DNA of 64,000 nucleotides from Xanthobacter dioxanivorans (GCF_016807805.1 NZ_CP063362.1:2655001-2719000); one strand, 5' to 3'. Shown: positions 1-9,020, numbered from the stretch's first letter. Program-made: numbers and translations. Notes: a model not told the origin generated them from the sequence alone.

Positions 1-487
1 TGACGCCATTGAGGCGGAAGCCGTCGCCCTCGGGATCGAGCCGCGTGTCGGGTGCGAAACCGCCCGCCGGCTTGTCGCCGGATTCGGTGGAGGCGAGGCC
101 GAAGATGGCGCCCGCCGCCACCTCCGCCTGCCAGCCCTTGCTCTTCGCATCATAGGGCAGGCGGGCGTACTGCTCGGCCACCGTGAAGTGGTTGCGGAAG
201 ATGTGCGCCACGTTGGCGTCAGCGGCGGCGAGGTCCAGCGCCAGCTTGTAAGTCTGGCGGAAGGTCGCGCCCGCCCCGCCATTCGCCGGCGCGAGCCTTA
301 GCGCGCCGAAGCCCGCCTCCTTCAGCAGGCCGATCGCCTCGAAGGGGAGCACGCGATCGCGCTCCCGCTCGCTGGAGCCGGCGCCGATCTGTTCGAACAG
401 CGCGCGCCAGTCGGCGGGGTCGGCCGAGCGCCGGGTGGCGGGCGCGCCGGCGGTCTCGGCGGGCAAGGGGATGACGGGCTTGTTCAT
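1..487 (-). CDS. SfnB/DszC-type flavin-dependent oxidoreductase, partial at left edge
   Basis: The ATG at 487 opens a frame that runs off the window, so only the first 162 residues are visible. They look like the N-terminal helical domain of acyl-CoA-dehydrogenase-fold enzymes, for example FEAIGLLKEAGFGALRLAP near residue 45 and the stretch VAHIFRNHFTVAEQYARLP near residue 95. This pattern fits the SfnB/DszC group, which uses reduced flavin in organosulfur (sulfone, sulfonate) acquisition rather than in fatty-acid oxidation. It lies 38 bp downstream of the SsuA-like gene on the same strand and is probably the last visible gene of that sulfur operon. The assignment is by family resemblance; the C-terminal half with the flavin-binding region is not visible. 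Confidence 0.65.
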   Translation of the reverse strand, partial: MNKPVIPLPAETAGAPATRRSADPADWRALFEQIGAGSSERERDRVLPFEAIGLLKEAGFGALRLAPANGGAGATFRQTYKLALDLAAADANVAHIFRNHFTVAEQYARLPYDAKSKGWQAEVAAGAIFGLASTESGDKPAGGFAPDTRLDPEGDGFRLNGV

Positions 488-525
488 GGCAATCCTCGGG
501 GTGTGGCGCGTGCGGCTTGGACGGC

Positions 526-1521
526 TCAGTATTGGGCGAGGTGATCGGCGACGATGATCTTCTCCGGCAGGATCTTGCGTGCCGCGAGCCAGTCCGCCGC
601 CGTCTGCAACTGGGCGATGAAGGCCTTGTCGGTGACGGGGATCAGCGTGTAGTGGCGCTTGCGCTCGATGAACTGGTCACGGATGATTTCGCTGTAGCCG
701 GCGCGCCTCTGCACGATGGTCTCGGCCTCCACCACGTTGGCGTTGGTCCACTTGGCCTCGGCCTCGTAGGCGGTCGCCACCGCCTTCACGATCTGCGAAT
801 TTTCGGTCGCGAATTTCCGGCTCGTCACGTAGGAGCTGTAGTCGATGAAGAATTCGAGGTCGCGACCTTCGAGGAAGACATCGTGCGCCTTGTATTCGAG
901 CCGGGCGATATCGACGCCGGGGCTCCACATGGACCACGCGTCCACCTTGCCGGATGCGAGCGCTGGGGCGGCATCCGGCGGGTTCAGATAGACGAACTTG
1001 ACTTTCGAACGGTCGATGCCGTGCTTCTCCAGCGCGGCGACCAAAAGGAACTCGCCGAGGCCGGAGCGATTGACCGCAACCGACTTGCCGATGAGGTCCG
1101 GCACCGTGTTGATGCCGGAATCGTCCTTGGCGATGATGGCGGTGGTGCGCGGCTCGTAGAGCACGAACTGGGAGAAGACCAGCGGCGAGCCGGCGAGGAT
1201 GGCGGCGAAGGCCGGGGTGGTGGAGCCGCCGAAGCCGAAATCGGCGCTGCCGCCGGTCACCGCCTGGAGCGTCGGCGCGTGGTTGGGGAAGGGGCCGAGC
1301 CACTCCACCTTGATGCCCTTGTCCGCCAGCGCCTTCTCGAACACGCCACGCTCCTTGACGATCAGCGTCAGGCCATGGAAGCCCCAGGTGAGGCGCACCA
1401 CGTCAGTGTTGCGGGTGTCCTTCTGCGCCGCGGCGGCGAAGGGCAGGAGGCCGGCGGCGCCGAGGCCGGCAAGGCCGGTGGCGAGGAACAGGCGGCGGGA
1501 CGGCGTGAGGAAGGAAGGCAT
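526..1521 (-). CDS. ssuA: SsuA-like aliphatic sulfonate ABC transporter substrate-binding protein
   Basis: 331 residues. A twin-arginine-like export signal (SRRLFLATGLAGLGAAGL, residues 8-25) is followed by a mature periplasmic protein of the SsuA/TauA/NrtA class. Family features include VVRLTWGFHGLTLIVKERG, a GGSADFGFGGSTTPAFAA ligand-loop region, and the hinge segment KVDAWSMWSPGVDIARLE. It should bind a sulfonate or related organosulfur compound and deliver it to the SsuC permease. The gene follows ssuB by 23 bp in the same operon, with an LLM-class monooxygenase upstream and an SfnB-like oxidoreductase downstream. The substrate is inferred from context; taurine or another alkanesulfonate is equally possible. 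Confidence 0.8.
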   Translation of the reverse strand: MPSFLTPSRRLFLATGLAGLGAAGLLPFAAAAQKDTRNTDVVRLTWGFHGLTLIVKERGVFEKALADKGIKVEWLGPFPNHAPTLQAVTGGSADFGFGGSTTPAFAAILAGSPLVFSQFVLYEPRTTAIIAKDDSGINTVPDLIGKSVAVNRSGLGEFLLVAALEKHGIDRSKVKFVYLNPPDAAPALASGKVDAWSMWSPGVDIARLEYKAHDVFLEGRDLEFFIDYSSYVTSRKFATENSQIVKAVATAYEAEAKWTNANVVEAETIVQRRAGYSEIIRDQFIERKRHYTLIPVTDKAFIAQLQTAADWLAARKILPEKIIVADHLAQY

Positions 1522-1544
1522 GGGGCGTCTCGTGAGGGTGTGGA

Positions 1545-2258
1545 TCAGGCGCTCGGCAGGTCGAGCTCGACCCCGAGTTCGGCGAGGAGGGCGGCGCGGG
1601 TGGCGGCGGGCCGTCCGGGCTCTGTCGGGCGATGTTCGGCCGCGATGGCCCCGCCCCGCATGACGAGGATGCGATCAGCCAGCGCGATGGCCTCTTCCAC
1701 ATCGTGAGTCACGAGCAGGACGCCCGGCCGGTGGCGGGCGACAAGGTCTTTCACCAGCACGTGCATCCGAATGCGGGTGAGGGCGTCGAGGGCGGCGAAG
1801 GGCTCGTCCAGCAGCAGCAGCTCCGGCTCCTGCACCAGCGCGCGCGCGAGCGCCACGCGCTGGGCCTGACCACCGGAGAGATTGCGCGGCCAGTCGTCGA
1901 GCCGGCCGCCGAGGCCGACCTCGGCCAGTGCTGCGGCCGCCCGCTCCCGGGCGCCCATCTCGGGCAGGCCCAGCGACACGTTGCGCCACAGGCTGTCCCA
2001 CGGCAGCAGGCGATGTTCCTGGAAGACAACCGCCGGCTCGCGGGGCGCCTCGATGCGGCCGCCGTCGATGGGATCGAGCCCCGCGAGGGCCCGCAGCAGG
2101 GTGGTCTTGCCGCAGCCGCTCTCGCCGAGTAGGGCCACGAATTCGCCGCGGGCGATGGTGAGGTCGAGGCGGTCGATGACCACCCGATCCCCATAGGCGC
2201 GGGTGAGGCCGGCGACCCGCACGGCGGGGGCGACCTGCGCAAGCAGCGGCGCGCTCAT
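1545..2258 (-). CDS. ssuB: SsuB-like ABC transporter ATP-binding protein
   Basis: 237-residue ATPase of the nitrate/sulfonate/taurine import class. Walker A GESGCGKTT, a Q-loop (VVFQEHRLLPWDSLWRNV), the signature LSGGQAQRVALARAL, Walker B ELLLLDEPFAALD and the switch His in VLLVTHDVEEA are all present. The ATG at 2258 overlaps the ssuC stop in an ATGA junction, which fixes the start and indicates translational coupling. The frame stays open further upstream but that part is antisense-like and overlaps ssuC. Powers uptake of the SsuA ligand. Confidence 0.88.
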   Translation of the reverse strand: MSAPLLAQVAPAVRVAGLTRAYGDRVVIDRLDLTIARGEFVALLGESGCGKTTLLRALAGLDPIDGGRIEAPREPAVVFQEHRLLPWDSLWRNVSLGLPEMGARERAAAALAEVGLGGRLDDWPRNLSGGQAQRVALARALVQEPELLLLDEPFAALDALTRIRMHVLVKDLVARHRPGVLLVTHDVEEAIALADRILVMRGGAIAAEHRPTEPGRPAATRAALLAELGVELDLPSA

Positions 2259-3118
2259 CGTCCCGCGCCCCCGAAATTGGGATGCCAGGCCAGCAGCCGG
2301 CGTTCCAGCAGGCGCGCCACGGAATCCGCTGCGACGCCGATCAGGGCGTAGATGACGATGGTCAGCACCACCACGTCGGTGCGCAGGAACTCGCGCGCGT
2401 CCATGGCGAGGAAACCGATGCCCGCCTGTGCTCCGATGGTCTCCGCCACCACCAGCGCCAGCCATGCGGTGGCCAGCGAATAGCGCACGCCGGTCAGGAT
2501 AGAGGGCAGGGCGCCGGGAAGGATGATCCGGATGATCATCTGGCGGGTGGAGAGCCCCTGCACACGGCCGAGCTCCATGAGCTTGGGATCGACCTGCCGG
2601 ATGCCGAGGGTGGTGTTGATGTAGATGGGGAAGGCGACACCCAGGGCGACCAGGAAGATCTTCTGCCCCTCGCCCACGCCGAACCACACGATCACCAGCG
2701 GCAGCAACGCCAGGAAGGGGATGGCGCGCACCATCTGCACGCTGCGGTCCACGAGGGCTTCGGCGAGGCGCGAGAAGCCGACGAGAATGCCCAGCGCGAA
2801 GGCGATGGTTCCGCCTAAGACGAAGCCTGCCGCGGCGCGCAGCAGGCTGGTGCCGAGATCTTCCAGCAGCGAACCCGTGGTGGCGAGCTTGAAGGCCGTG
2901 CGCAACACCTTGCTGGGCGCGGGTAGCACCTGAGGCGTCACGAAACCGGTCCGGGCCAGGACCTCCCAAACCAGGACCAGCAGCACGGGTGCGATCCAGG
3001 AGAGGATGACGAACTGGCGGGCGCCGACGACCACGCGCCGGCGGCGCGCACGGGGTTGCGCCCGCTCTCCGGCGCGGGCAGGGAGAGGAAGGCTTGCCGT
3101 GTGATCTGCATGTGTCAT
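2255..3118 (-). CDS. ssuC: SsuC-like ABC transporter permease
   Basis: 287-residue inner-membrane permease (BPD_transp_1 family). About six hydrophobic segments are visible, for example FVILSWIAPVLLVLVWEVLA, and the EAA loop is recognisable in ELGRVQGLSTRQMIIRIILPGALPSILTG. The start at ATG 3118 is preferred over an ATG 71 codons upstream because the extra segment is low-complexity and overlaps the monooxygenase gene. The gene lies 16 bp after that monooxygenase and overlaps ssuB by 4 bp. Together with SsuA and SsuB it forms a complete importer. Confidence 0.86.
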   Translation of the reverse strand: MTHADHTASLPLPARAGERAQPRARRRRVVVGARQFVILSWIAPVLLVLVWEVLARTGFVTPQVLPAPSKVLRTAFKLATTGSLLEDLGTSLLRAAAGFVLGGTIAFALGILVGFSRLAEALVDRSVQMVRAIPFLALLPLVIVWFGVGEGQKIFLVALGVAFPIYINTTLGIRQVDPKLMELGRVQGLSTRQMIIRIILPGALPSILTGVRYSLATAWLALVVAETIGAQAGIGFLAMDAREFLRTDVVVLTIVIYALIGVAADSVARLLERRLLAWHPNFGGAGR

Positions 3119-3134
3119 GGAATGTCCGGCTCCC

Positions 3135-4232
3135 TCAGCCGATGCGCGTGGCGCGCGGGCTGGCGACAGCGGTCGTCGTGCCGGTCGCGGGGCGGCCGAG
3201 TCGCGGGAAGACAGCCTCGGCAAAGCGCCGAAGCTCGGAGCGCAGGGGCTGGAACTGGAGCATGAACAGCTCGATTCCGGCGCGGTGGAACGCCCGCATC
3301 CGCTCGGCCACCTGATCATAGCTGCCGACAAGTCCGGCCGCCGTGCCGCCGTTGGTACCGACGCGGACAGACTTGGCGAAGGTGCGGATCATCACGACGT
3401 TGGGATCGGTGCGTGCGGCCTGCTCCTGCTTGGCGGGGGCGTCCTTGGCGGCGAGGGCGAGGAGGCGGTGGTATTCTTCCTCCGCTTCCTGCTGGGTCTC
3501 GCGGACGATGACGAAGGCGGCGAGGCCATAGGCGAGGGGCGCGCCGCGCCGTGGGCGGCGGACGAGATCGGCGATGATGGCCTTCACGTCTTCAATGGGC
3601 TGGCCATTGATGAAGAAAACGTCCGAATGATCCGCCGCGAGGGCGCGCGCGGGTTCGGATTCCCCGCCGAGATAGATGCGTGGGCGGGTGCGAACGGGGC
3701 TCGCCGGGGACAGCTTGTAGTCGGTGATGCGGAAGGTCTCGCCCGCATGGGTCACGCTCTCGCCCGAGACGAGGCGCTCCACCACGCTGAGCCATTCGCG
3801 CCCATAGGCATAGCGCGCGTCATGGGCGCCGAAGGGAATGCCCGCCTTCTCGAATTCCGCGCGGTTCCAGGCATTCACCAGATTGAAGGCGAACCGGCCG
3901 TTCGAGATGTTCTCGATCTGGAGCGCCATCTTCGCCAGCACCACCGGGTGGTACAGATAGGGCTTGATGGCGGCGATGATCTCGATGCGCCTCGTCAGCG
4001 CCGCAAGGGCCGCAGAGGCCGTCCATGCCTCGATCTGGTCTTTCTCGGGCAGATGCGGATTGACTGTGTGCTGTGCGACGAGCGTGGCGTCAAAGCCCAA
4101 GGCTTCGGCGTCAAGCACGGTATCTCGGTTATGCTGCCATGAGGCGTCGAAAGGCTCGGCCGGATCCTGCCAGGCGGCGCGCGGACCGTGGACGGGAGCC
4201 CAAACGCCAATGCGGAGAGGGGAAATCGACAT
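3135..4232 (-). CDS. LLM-class FMNH2-dependent monooxygenase (SfnG/SsuD type)
   Basis: 365 residues of the bacterial-luciferase-like TIM-barrel family. Diagnostic segments are ENISNGRFAFNLVNAWNRAE (the NGR..N.V..W motif), RPRIYLGGESEPARALAADH and GLVGSYDQVAERMRAFHRAG. The NGR..N.V.GW.R.EF pattern and overall layout resemble dimethylsulfone monooxygenase SfnG more than classic SsuD, but either C-S bond cleavage activity is possible. It is the first gene of the operon with ssuCBA and the SfnB-like gene, so a role in releasing sulfite or sulfinate from an imported organosulfur compound is likely. AAGGTGAG lies just upstream of the ATG. Confidence 0.78.
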   Translation of the reverse strand: MSISPLRIGVWAPVHGPRAAWQDPAEPFDASWQHNRDTVLDAEALGFDATLVAQHTVNPHLPEKDQIEAWTASAALAALTRRIEIIAAIKPYLYHPVVLAKMALQIENISNGRFAFNLVNAWNRAEFEKAGIPFGAHDARYAYGREWLSVVERLVSGESVTHAGETFRITDYKLSPASPVRTRPRIYLGGESEPARALAADHSDVFFINGQPIEDVKAIIADLVRRPRRGAPLAYGLAAFVIVRETQQEAEEEYHRLLALAAKDAPAKQEQAARTDPNVVMIRTFAKSVRVGTNGGTAAGLVGSYDQVAERMRAFHRAGIELFMLQFQPLRSELRRFAEAVFPRLGRPATGTTTAVASPRATRIG

Positions 4233-4257
4233 GTCTCACCTTAAATCTATCAAATTT

Positions 4258-4286
4258 ATCGAATAAGTATTTTTATCCTGTGTCAA
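4258..4286 (-). promoter_or_regulatory. Candidate promoter of the organosulfur operon
   Basis: On the minus strand TTGACA (4286-4281) is followed after 17 bp by TTCGAT (4263-4258), which would start transcription about 20 bp upstream of the monooxygenase ATG. The region is locally AT-rich, unlike the surrounding DNA. The -35 is perfect but the -10 is weak, so an activator such as a CysB/Cbl-type protein would fit; no activator site was identified. Confidence 0.4.
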
Positions 4287-4737
4287 GCCGTATTTGCGTT
4301 TGCGGACAAGGGTTGACTGGCTTGGGAAATTGTCGAAGGACCGAACAAATCGCGAATGCGCGGGCGGCCGCTTCAGCGGAAGCGCCAACTGCCGTACGGG
4401 TTTCAAGCTTTCACAATGAAGACATGTGGTAGGTCGGAGTTCGGGATATGGGGCGCCAGAAGGCTTCCGAATTTTCCAGCGGATCCACGTGTGGCCGAGC
4501 GGTGCTTCCCGCCTCGGCAAGCCCACGGAAGATATCGTAGGGGGCGAAATGATCCGCACCCTGGACGGGCCGCCGGCGCCTAAGCGCCGCGCACGATCAT
4601 GTCGTGGGCGTTGGACGCAGCGTATTCCAAGATGGCCTCGGGGATCGCCCGCCGTGTGGCTGGACGGGATCGACGGTCAGGCGGACACCGTGGCGCAGCA
4701 GGAACATGGCCACCTCCACCCCCGGCTCCTCGCCCGC
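4287..4737. other. Intergenic region without a supported gene
   Basis: About 450 bp upstream of the organosulfur operon. Short open frames here lack family resemblance and a convincing ribosome binding site. It borders the remnant of a DUF4143-type ATPase gene, so it may be decayed coding DNA. Confidence 0.4.
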
Positions 4738-4932
4738 GGGGAGGTGAAGGCGAGCGCCACGGTCAAGGCCAGCGACTTCGCAGGCCGGGCCTTGGCCGAA
4801 GCATGCGGGGACCGCTTCGCCTCCGGCGTCGTCCTCTATGACAGCACGGATGTCGTGCCGTCCGGCGACCGGCTGGCAGCGGCGCCCCTGTCCTCTCCTT
4901 GGGGAGAGGCCGGTTCGCGCGCGCCAGCCTAG
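4738..4932 (+). pseudogene. C-terminal remnant of a DUF4143/AAA-type ATP-binding protein
   Basis: The frame reads GEVKASATVKASDF, then ALAEACGDRFASGVVLYDS, VVPSGDRLAAAPLSSPW. This matches the characteristic end of ATP-binding proteins with a C-terminal DUF4143 domain (a family pattern like EVKAS.TV...DF.GLRALAE..GDRF..GVVLY.G...VPFG.RL.A.PLS.LW). The N-terminal AAA part is absent upstream, one residue of GLRALAE is missing, and PFG has become PSG. It is therefore a decayed fragment, not a working gene. The assignment rests on remembered family sequence only. Confidence 0.5.
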
Positions 4933-5004
4933 CCGCGATCATGGAAGGGCCTATCCGGCAGCGCGCCTATGCGGCTGTACGACTGGCGCAAAGCCGCTGT
5001 CTGC

Positions 5005-5682
5005 TCAGCGAGTGAAGGTTCGGGTGCCGCTGTTGCCGGCGGGGCCCGTGCGAGTGACCGTGCAGGACTGGGTATTGCCGCTGCATGAGCGCGTGCGCGA
5101 AGCGGAGGCACCGTAGGGGCCGGTGACGCTGCGCGTGGAGGTGCAGGCGCCGCCGGAGCAGGTCCGGCTCTGGCTGGCCGAGCCACCATAGATTCCGGTG
5201 GCCGAGCGGGCCGCGGTGCAACTGCCGTTGGCGCACTGGACCGAGCCGTTATAGCTGGTCACACGCGCGGCCGGCGCTACCGGATAGACTGGACGGGGCG
5301 CGTAATAGGTCCAGCGGCCGTACCAGGGATAAGCCGCGTAGTAGGTGTCCCAGTAGACCTTGTTGAAGGTCACGACCGTGAGGCCCACCGTCGGCGCCAC
5401 AGCGGGGGTCAGAACCACCGGCGCGCCGCGATAGACCACCTGGATGTAAGTGGCGGCGACCCAGCCGCGATAGGCGCCCATGGAGATATCGCACCAGGTA
5501 TAGCCGGCAAGGCAGCCATGGGTGGTCACCTGGACGCCGGCCGGCACCGTCGTCACCACCGGATAGGCGGTGGAGGGGCCGGCTCTCAGATTGACGTTCC
5601 CGGTCGCGACGGCGAGGGTCGCCGCGCTGGCGGCTGACGATAGGCAGAACACCGTGGCCAGAGCCAAAAACAGACGTTTCAT
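5005..5682 (-). CDS. Secreted SH3-domain protein with Cys/Ser/Thr-rich C-terminal repeats
   Basis: 225 residues. A Sec signal peptide (MKRLFLALATVFCLSSAASA) precedes a bacterial SH3 domain: NVNLRAGPSTAYPVVTTVPAG, then GYTWCDI and GWVAATYI (about residues 25-80). A Tyr/Trp/Pro-rich linker follows, and then three degenerate repeats of about 25 residues, each with a C-x(4-5)-C pair and a T-G-x-Y/A-G-x-S motif (CANGSC, CSGGAC, CSGNTQSC). SH3b domains often bind cell-wall components, so a cell-envelope role is plausible, but the function is unknown. The start at MKRL is chosen because it gives a clean signal peptide. The gene stands alone between the ATPase remnant and the exporter operon. Confidence 0.7.
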   Translation of the reverse strand: MKRLFLALATVFCLSSAASAATLAVATGNVNLRAGPSTAYPVVTTVPAGVQVTTHGCLAGYTWCDISMGAYRGWVAATYIQVVYRGAPVVLTPAVAPTVGLTVVTFNKVYWDTYYAAYPWYGRWTYYAPRPVYPVAPAARVTSYNGSVQCANGSCTAARSATGIYGGSASQSRTCSGGACTSTRSVTGPYGASASRTRSCSGNTQSCTVTRTGPAGNSGTRTFTR

Positions 5683-5791
5683 CGCTTTGCCCTCCATTTC
5701 GCAGATGGCCGGCGCACCCGTGCCCGCCGTTATCGCGAAGAGGCTAAGGCGGTGGTGTCGCCGCCGGCTGTCGCTGCCGTGACGATATGTT

Positions 5792-6562
5792 TCAATGTGT
5801 ACCGGCAGCTCCCGGGGTGCCGTGCATGGCCACATCGCGGGTCCGCCCGTCGCTGAGTTCGATGGTGCGGTCGAACAGGTCGAGGGCGCGCTGGTCGTGG
5901 GTCACCACCGCGACCGCCGCCTGGCGGGTCCTGGCAATCTCGCGGAACAGCTGCAGCACCTGACGCCCGCGCACGCTGTCGAGGGCGGCGGTGGGCTCGT
6001 CCGCCAACAGCAGGCTCGGCGCGTTGGCGAGCGCCCTCGCCACCGCCACCCGCTGCTGCTCGCCCCCCGACAGCCGGGAGGGGTGGTTGTCGAGCCGGTG
6101 GCCGAGGTCGAGGCTGGCGAGCAGCGCGCCTGCATAGGCCCGCGCCGCGCGCGGCGGCACATGGTCGATCTCTAGCGCCAGCGCCACGTTTTCCACCGCC
6201 GTGAGGAAGGGGATGAGGTTTGCCTTCTGGAAAATGAAGCCGATGTGGTTGCGGCGGAAGGTGCGCAGCCGGTCGAGGTCCGCCGCGGGGTAGGAGACGC
6301 GCCGCCCATCGATGAGCACCTCGCCGGCGCTCGGCGGCTCCAGCAGGCCGGCGATGAGCAGCAGCGTGCTCTTGCCGGACCCGCTCGGACCGGAGATCCC
6401 CACCACCTCGCCGCGATGGATATCGAGCGAGACCCCGTCCAGGGCTCGCACCGTGGTGTCGCCGCTCCGGTAGAGCCGCTGCACATCGCGGATGGAGAGC
6501 ACCGGCGGAGGGCTTGCGACAGCGCCACGAGCGACTGCCGGGCTGACGACACGGTCGCTCAC
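5792..6562 (-). CDS. ABC exporter ATP-binding protein (LolD/MacB/DevA class)
   Basis: 256 residues. Walker A GPSGSGKST, Q-loop FIFQKANLIPFLTAVENV, signature LSGGEQQRVAVARAL, Walker B SLLLADEPTAALD and His-switch VAVVTHDQRAL are present. The FQ.xNLIPFLTA pattern is typical of the lipoprotein/macrolide export class. The start is a GTG at 6562 in a GTGA overlap with the permease stop and a GGAGG eight bases upstream. With the adjacent permease and HlyD-type protein it forms a DevBCA/MacAB-like tripartite exporter; the exported substrate cannot be read from sequence. Confidence 0.85.
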   Translation of the reverse strand: MSDRVVSPAVARGAVASPPPVLSIRDVQRLYRSGDTTVRALDGVSLDIHRGEVVGISGPSGSGKSTLLLIAGLLEPPSAGEVLIDGRRVSYPAADLDRLRTFRRNHIGFIFQKANLIPFLTAVENVALALEIDHVPPRAARAYAGALLASLDLGHRLDNHPSRLSGGEQQRVAVARALANAPSLLLADEPTAALDSVRGRQVLQLFREIARTRQAAVAVVTHDQRALDLFDRTIELSDGRTRDVAMHGTPGAAGTH

Positions 6563-7713
6563 GACAAGACCTCCTGGGCCCGCACCTTCAGCGCGCGGGA
6601 GATGCCGAGCAGGCTCGCGAACGCGCAGATGACCGCCACCGCGATCCCGAGCAGGGCCACATCCCCGGGCAGGATCAGCACCTTGCGTGGGAAGAATGGG
6701 AAGACGAGCCGCGACAGCATGAGGCCGAACCCGAGCCCGGAGGCGCCGATGAGGAAGGCCTGCTGGGCAATCATGACAATAATGACTGAATTGTCCGCGC
6801 CGATCAGCTTCAGCATGGCGATCTCGTGCAGATTTTCCATGGTGAGCATGTAGATGATGAGGGATACGACGATGCCCGTCACCACAAGCAGCACGCCGGT
6901 GAAGGCCAGAATCTGCACCCTCAGGCGCCAAAGCCGCTGGTTGAGAAGCAGGTTTTCCTGCTCAGCCCGGCTCAACACGTTCACATCACCCCAGGAGGAG
7001 ACCGCCCGGCGTACCATTTCAGGATCGACGGCCGGGTTGAGGGTCACCAGCACGGCGGCGATCTTGCTGTCCTGCGGCACCGAGCTGCGGCTGGCGGCCG
7101 CGGGACCGGCACCAGCGCGGGCCAGCAGCACCTCCTCGCTGGTGCGGCGCTGGGCGATGGCGACCGCATCGTTGACGGTGACGAACAACAGTCCGTCGCC
7201 GCCCGTGTCCACCATGCCGCGGGTGAGGCCGACGACCGTGTAGTCGTCTTGTCCGAGATGCACCGTCTCGCCGAGCCGAAGGCCGATGCTCATGTCCGCG
7301 ACTGCTTCATAGTGGCCGGACGCGAGGAGGCGCCCGCGGACGATGGGGATCCAACGGCCAGGGTCCTTGGGAAAATCGAGCCCCGTCACGGAGGCCCGCA
7401 GTTGCCGCCCGTGAAGGGTGAACTGCTGGCTGAACTGCACGAAGCGGCGCGCACTCGCCACACCGGCGATCCCCTCCACCCGGCGATCCAGGGTGGAGGA
7501 GATGGCGGAACCTTCCGAAAACGGACCTTGTCGCCCGCCCTGCACCACCCACTGGTCGGCGCCGATGCGCTCGATGATGAGCAGGGCATCGGCGACGATG
7601 CCGCGATAAAGGCCGACCATGCCCATGGAGGACATCATCAGGAAGGCGACGCCCAGCGCGGTCAAAAGGAAGCGCAGCAGGTTGAAGCGGATGTCCTTGA
7701 AGGCGAGATTCAT
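6559..7713 (-). CDS. ABC exporter permease (FtsX/MacB-like, DevC type)
   Basis: 384 residues with one N-terminal transmembrane helix (RFLLTALGVAFLMMSSMGMV), a large periplasmic domain of about 240 residues, and three C-terminal helices (for example LAFTGVLLVVTGIVVSLIIYML). This is the FtsX/MacB topology. The start ATG at 7713 overlaps the stop of the HlyD-type gene in an ATGA junction and the 3' end overlaps the ATPase by 4 bp, so the three genes are translationally coupled. It would act in the inner membrane with the ATPase and adaptor to export an unknown substrate. Confidence 0.84.
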   Translation of the reverse strand: MNLAFKDIRFNLLRFLLTALGVAFLMMSSMGMVGLYRGIVADALLIIERIGADQWVVQGGRQGPFSEGSAISSTLDRRVEGIAGVASARRFVQFSQQFTLHGRQLRASVTGLDFPKDPGRWIPIVRGRLLASGHYEAVADMSIGLRLGETVHLGQDDYTVVGLTRGMVDTGGDGLLFVTVNDAVAIAQRRTSEEVLLARAGAGPAAASRSSVPQDSKIAAVLVTLNPAVDPEMVRRAVSSWGDVNVLSRAEQENLLLNQRLWRLRVQILAFTGVLLVVTGIVVSLIIYMLTMENLHEIAMLKLIGADNSVIIVMIAQQAFLIGASGLGFGLMLSRLVFPFFPRKVLILPGDVALLGIAVAVICAFASLLGISRALKVRAQEVLS

Positions 7714-9020
7714 GGTCGTGCCCCGGGCGGGTCGGCGATCTTCATGCCGGCGAACGCGCCCTCGGGCTGCGTCAGGATGACATCGCCCTCCTTCAGCCCG
7801 CCGCGCACGTCCACGCGAGCCTCGCCGATGGGGCCGAGCTCCACCGGCTGCCACCAGGCCCGTGCATCGCGCATCACGAACACCCCCGGCGCGCGGTCCT
7901 TGAAGGCGATGGCGGCGAATGGCACCGACAGTGCGTCGGGCGTGGTTTGCAAGGTGATGAGGGCGGTGCCGCGCTGACCGATGGCCCAGTTGCGCGGCAG
8001 CCGGCGGGGGGCGATGTCCACGGTGAACTCGCGGGTCTCGGTGTCCACCTCCCGGCCGATGCGCCGGATCTCGCCGGGAGTCGTTGCGTCGCTGGTGGCG
8101 GTAAACAGGAGCCTGGCGGGCTGGCCCTTGGTGACACGGGCGATGGCGCTCTCGTCGAAGCGGGCGGACAGCACCACGCTCTCCGGATCCACGATGTCCA
8201 CGATCACCGAGCCGGGCACCACCAGATCGCCCATGTCCATCCGACGCGCCACCACCACGCCATCGATGGGCGCACGAATGGTGGCCTTCTCCAATTGCGC
8301 TTCCGCCACCCGCACCGCCGCTTCGGCGGAGGCCTCGGTGGCCCGCGCCTGGCTCACGGCCGCGTCGGCCCGGGCGACCTCGGCCAGCGACTGTTCCATG
8401 CTGGTCTGGGCGTCTTCCAGGGTCGCGCGGCTGGTGGCGCCACTGCGGATCAGCTCCTCCCGACGGCCGAGCACGGAATGGGCATTGTTCCGCGCGGCGT
8501 GCGCCTTGCGAAGCTCTGCCTCCGCGAGCGCTACAGCCTTGCGGGTGGCCTCATGGGAGGCGAGCCGGGACTCGCGTTCGGCCTTGAGGTCCGTCGATTG
8601 CAGCAGTGCCACCACGTCGCCGGCGCGGATGGAGTCACCCACATCCACGGCAAGGGTCGTGATGACGCCCTGAACGCTGGCGCTGACGCTGGCCTTGCGA
8701 AGCGCGTCGAGGATGCCGGGGCCGCTCAGTACGCTCTCGAACGGGCCCGCCCGCACCACCTCGGCCTGCGTCGTGCGCGGCATGCCGTAGCGCCAGCCCG
8801 CGAGGGCAAAGGCGAGGGCGGTGATGAGCGCAGCGATGCCAAGAGCCCGGCGGCCTCGCCGGGGTTTGCGCGGGCTGGGGCGGGGCGGCAGATGCGGTGG
8901 GGTGACGGTGCCGCCTGCCTCGGTTGCGTCGGGGAGCCGATTGACCTTCAAGATACCCCCGGCTTTGGCCGGATCCCGCGCGACGGCCGGATCCCGGATA
9001 CCTGCACCTGCGGACGCCAC
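7710..9020 (-). CDS. HlyD-family periplasmic adaptor (membrane fusion protein)
   Basis: 436 residues. A Pro/Arg-rich cytosolic N-terminus of about 60 residues precedes one transmembrane helix (ALGIAALITALAFALAG). The biotinyl-lipoyl half motif VQGVITTLAVDVGDSIRAGD is followed by a long Ala/Glu/Arg-rich coiled coil (about residues 140-235), the returning lipoyl half (ATIRAPIDGVVVARRMDMGD) and beta-barrel segments. The GTG start at 9020 is supported by GGGGAGAGG seven bases upstream. It is first in the operon with the permease and ATPase, and divergent from the two-component genes across a 225-bp intergenic region. Confidence 0.82.
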   Translation of the reverse strand: MASAGAGIRDPAVARDPAKAGGILKVNRLPDATEAGGTVTPPHLPPRPSPRKPRRGRRALGIAALITALAFALAGWRYGMPRTTQAEVVRAGPFESVLSGPGILDALRKASVSASVQGVITTLAVDVGDSIRAGDVVALLQSTDLKAERESRLASHEATRKAVALAEAELRKAHAARNNAHSVLGRREELIRSGATSRATLEDAQTSMEQSLAEVARADAAVSQARATEASAEAAVRVAEAQLEKATIRAPIDGVVVARRMDMGDLVVPGSVIVDIVDPESVVLSARFDESAIARVTKGQPARLLFTATSDATTPGEIRRIGREVDTETREFTVDIAPRRLPRNWAIGQRGTALITLQTTPDALSVPFAAIAFKDRAPGVFVMRDARAWWQPVELGPIGEARVDVRGGLKEGDVILTQPEGAFAGMKIADPPGARP

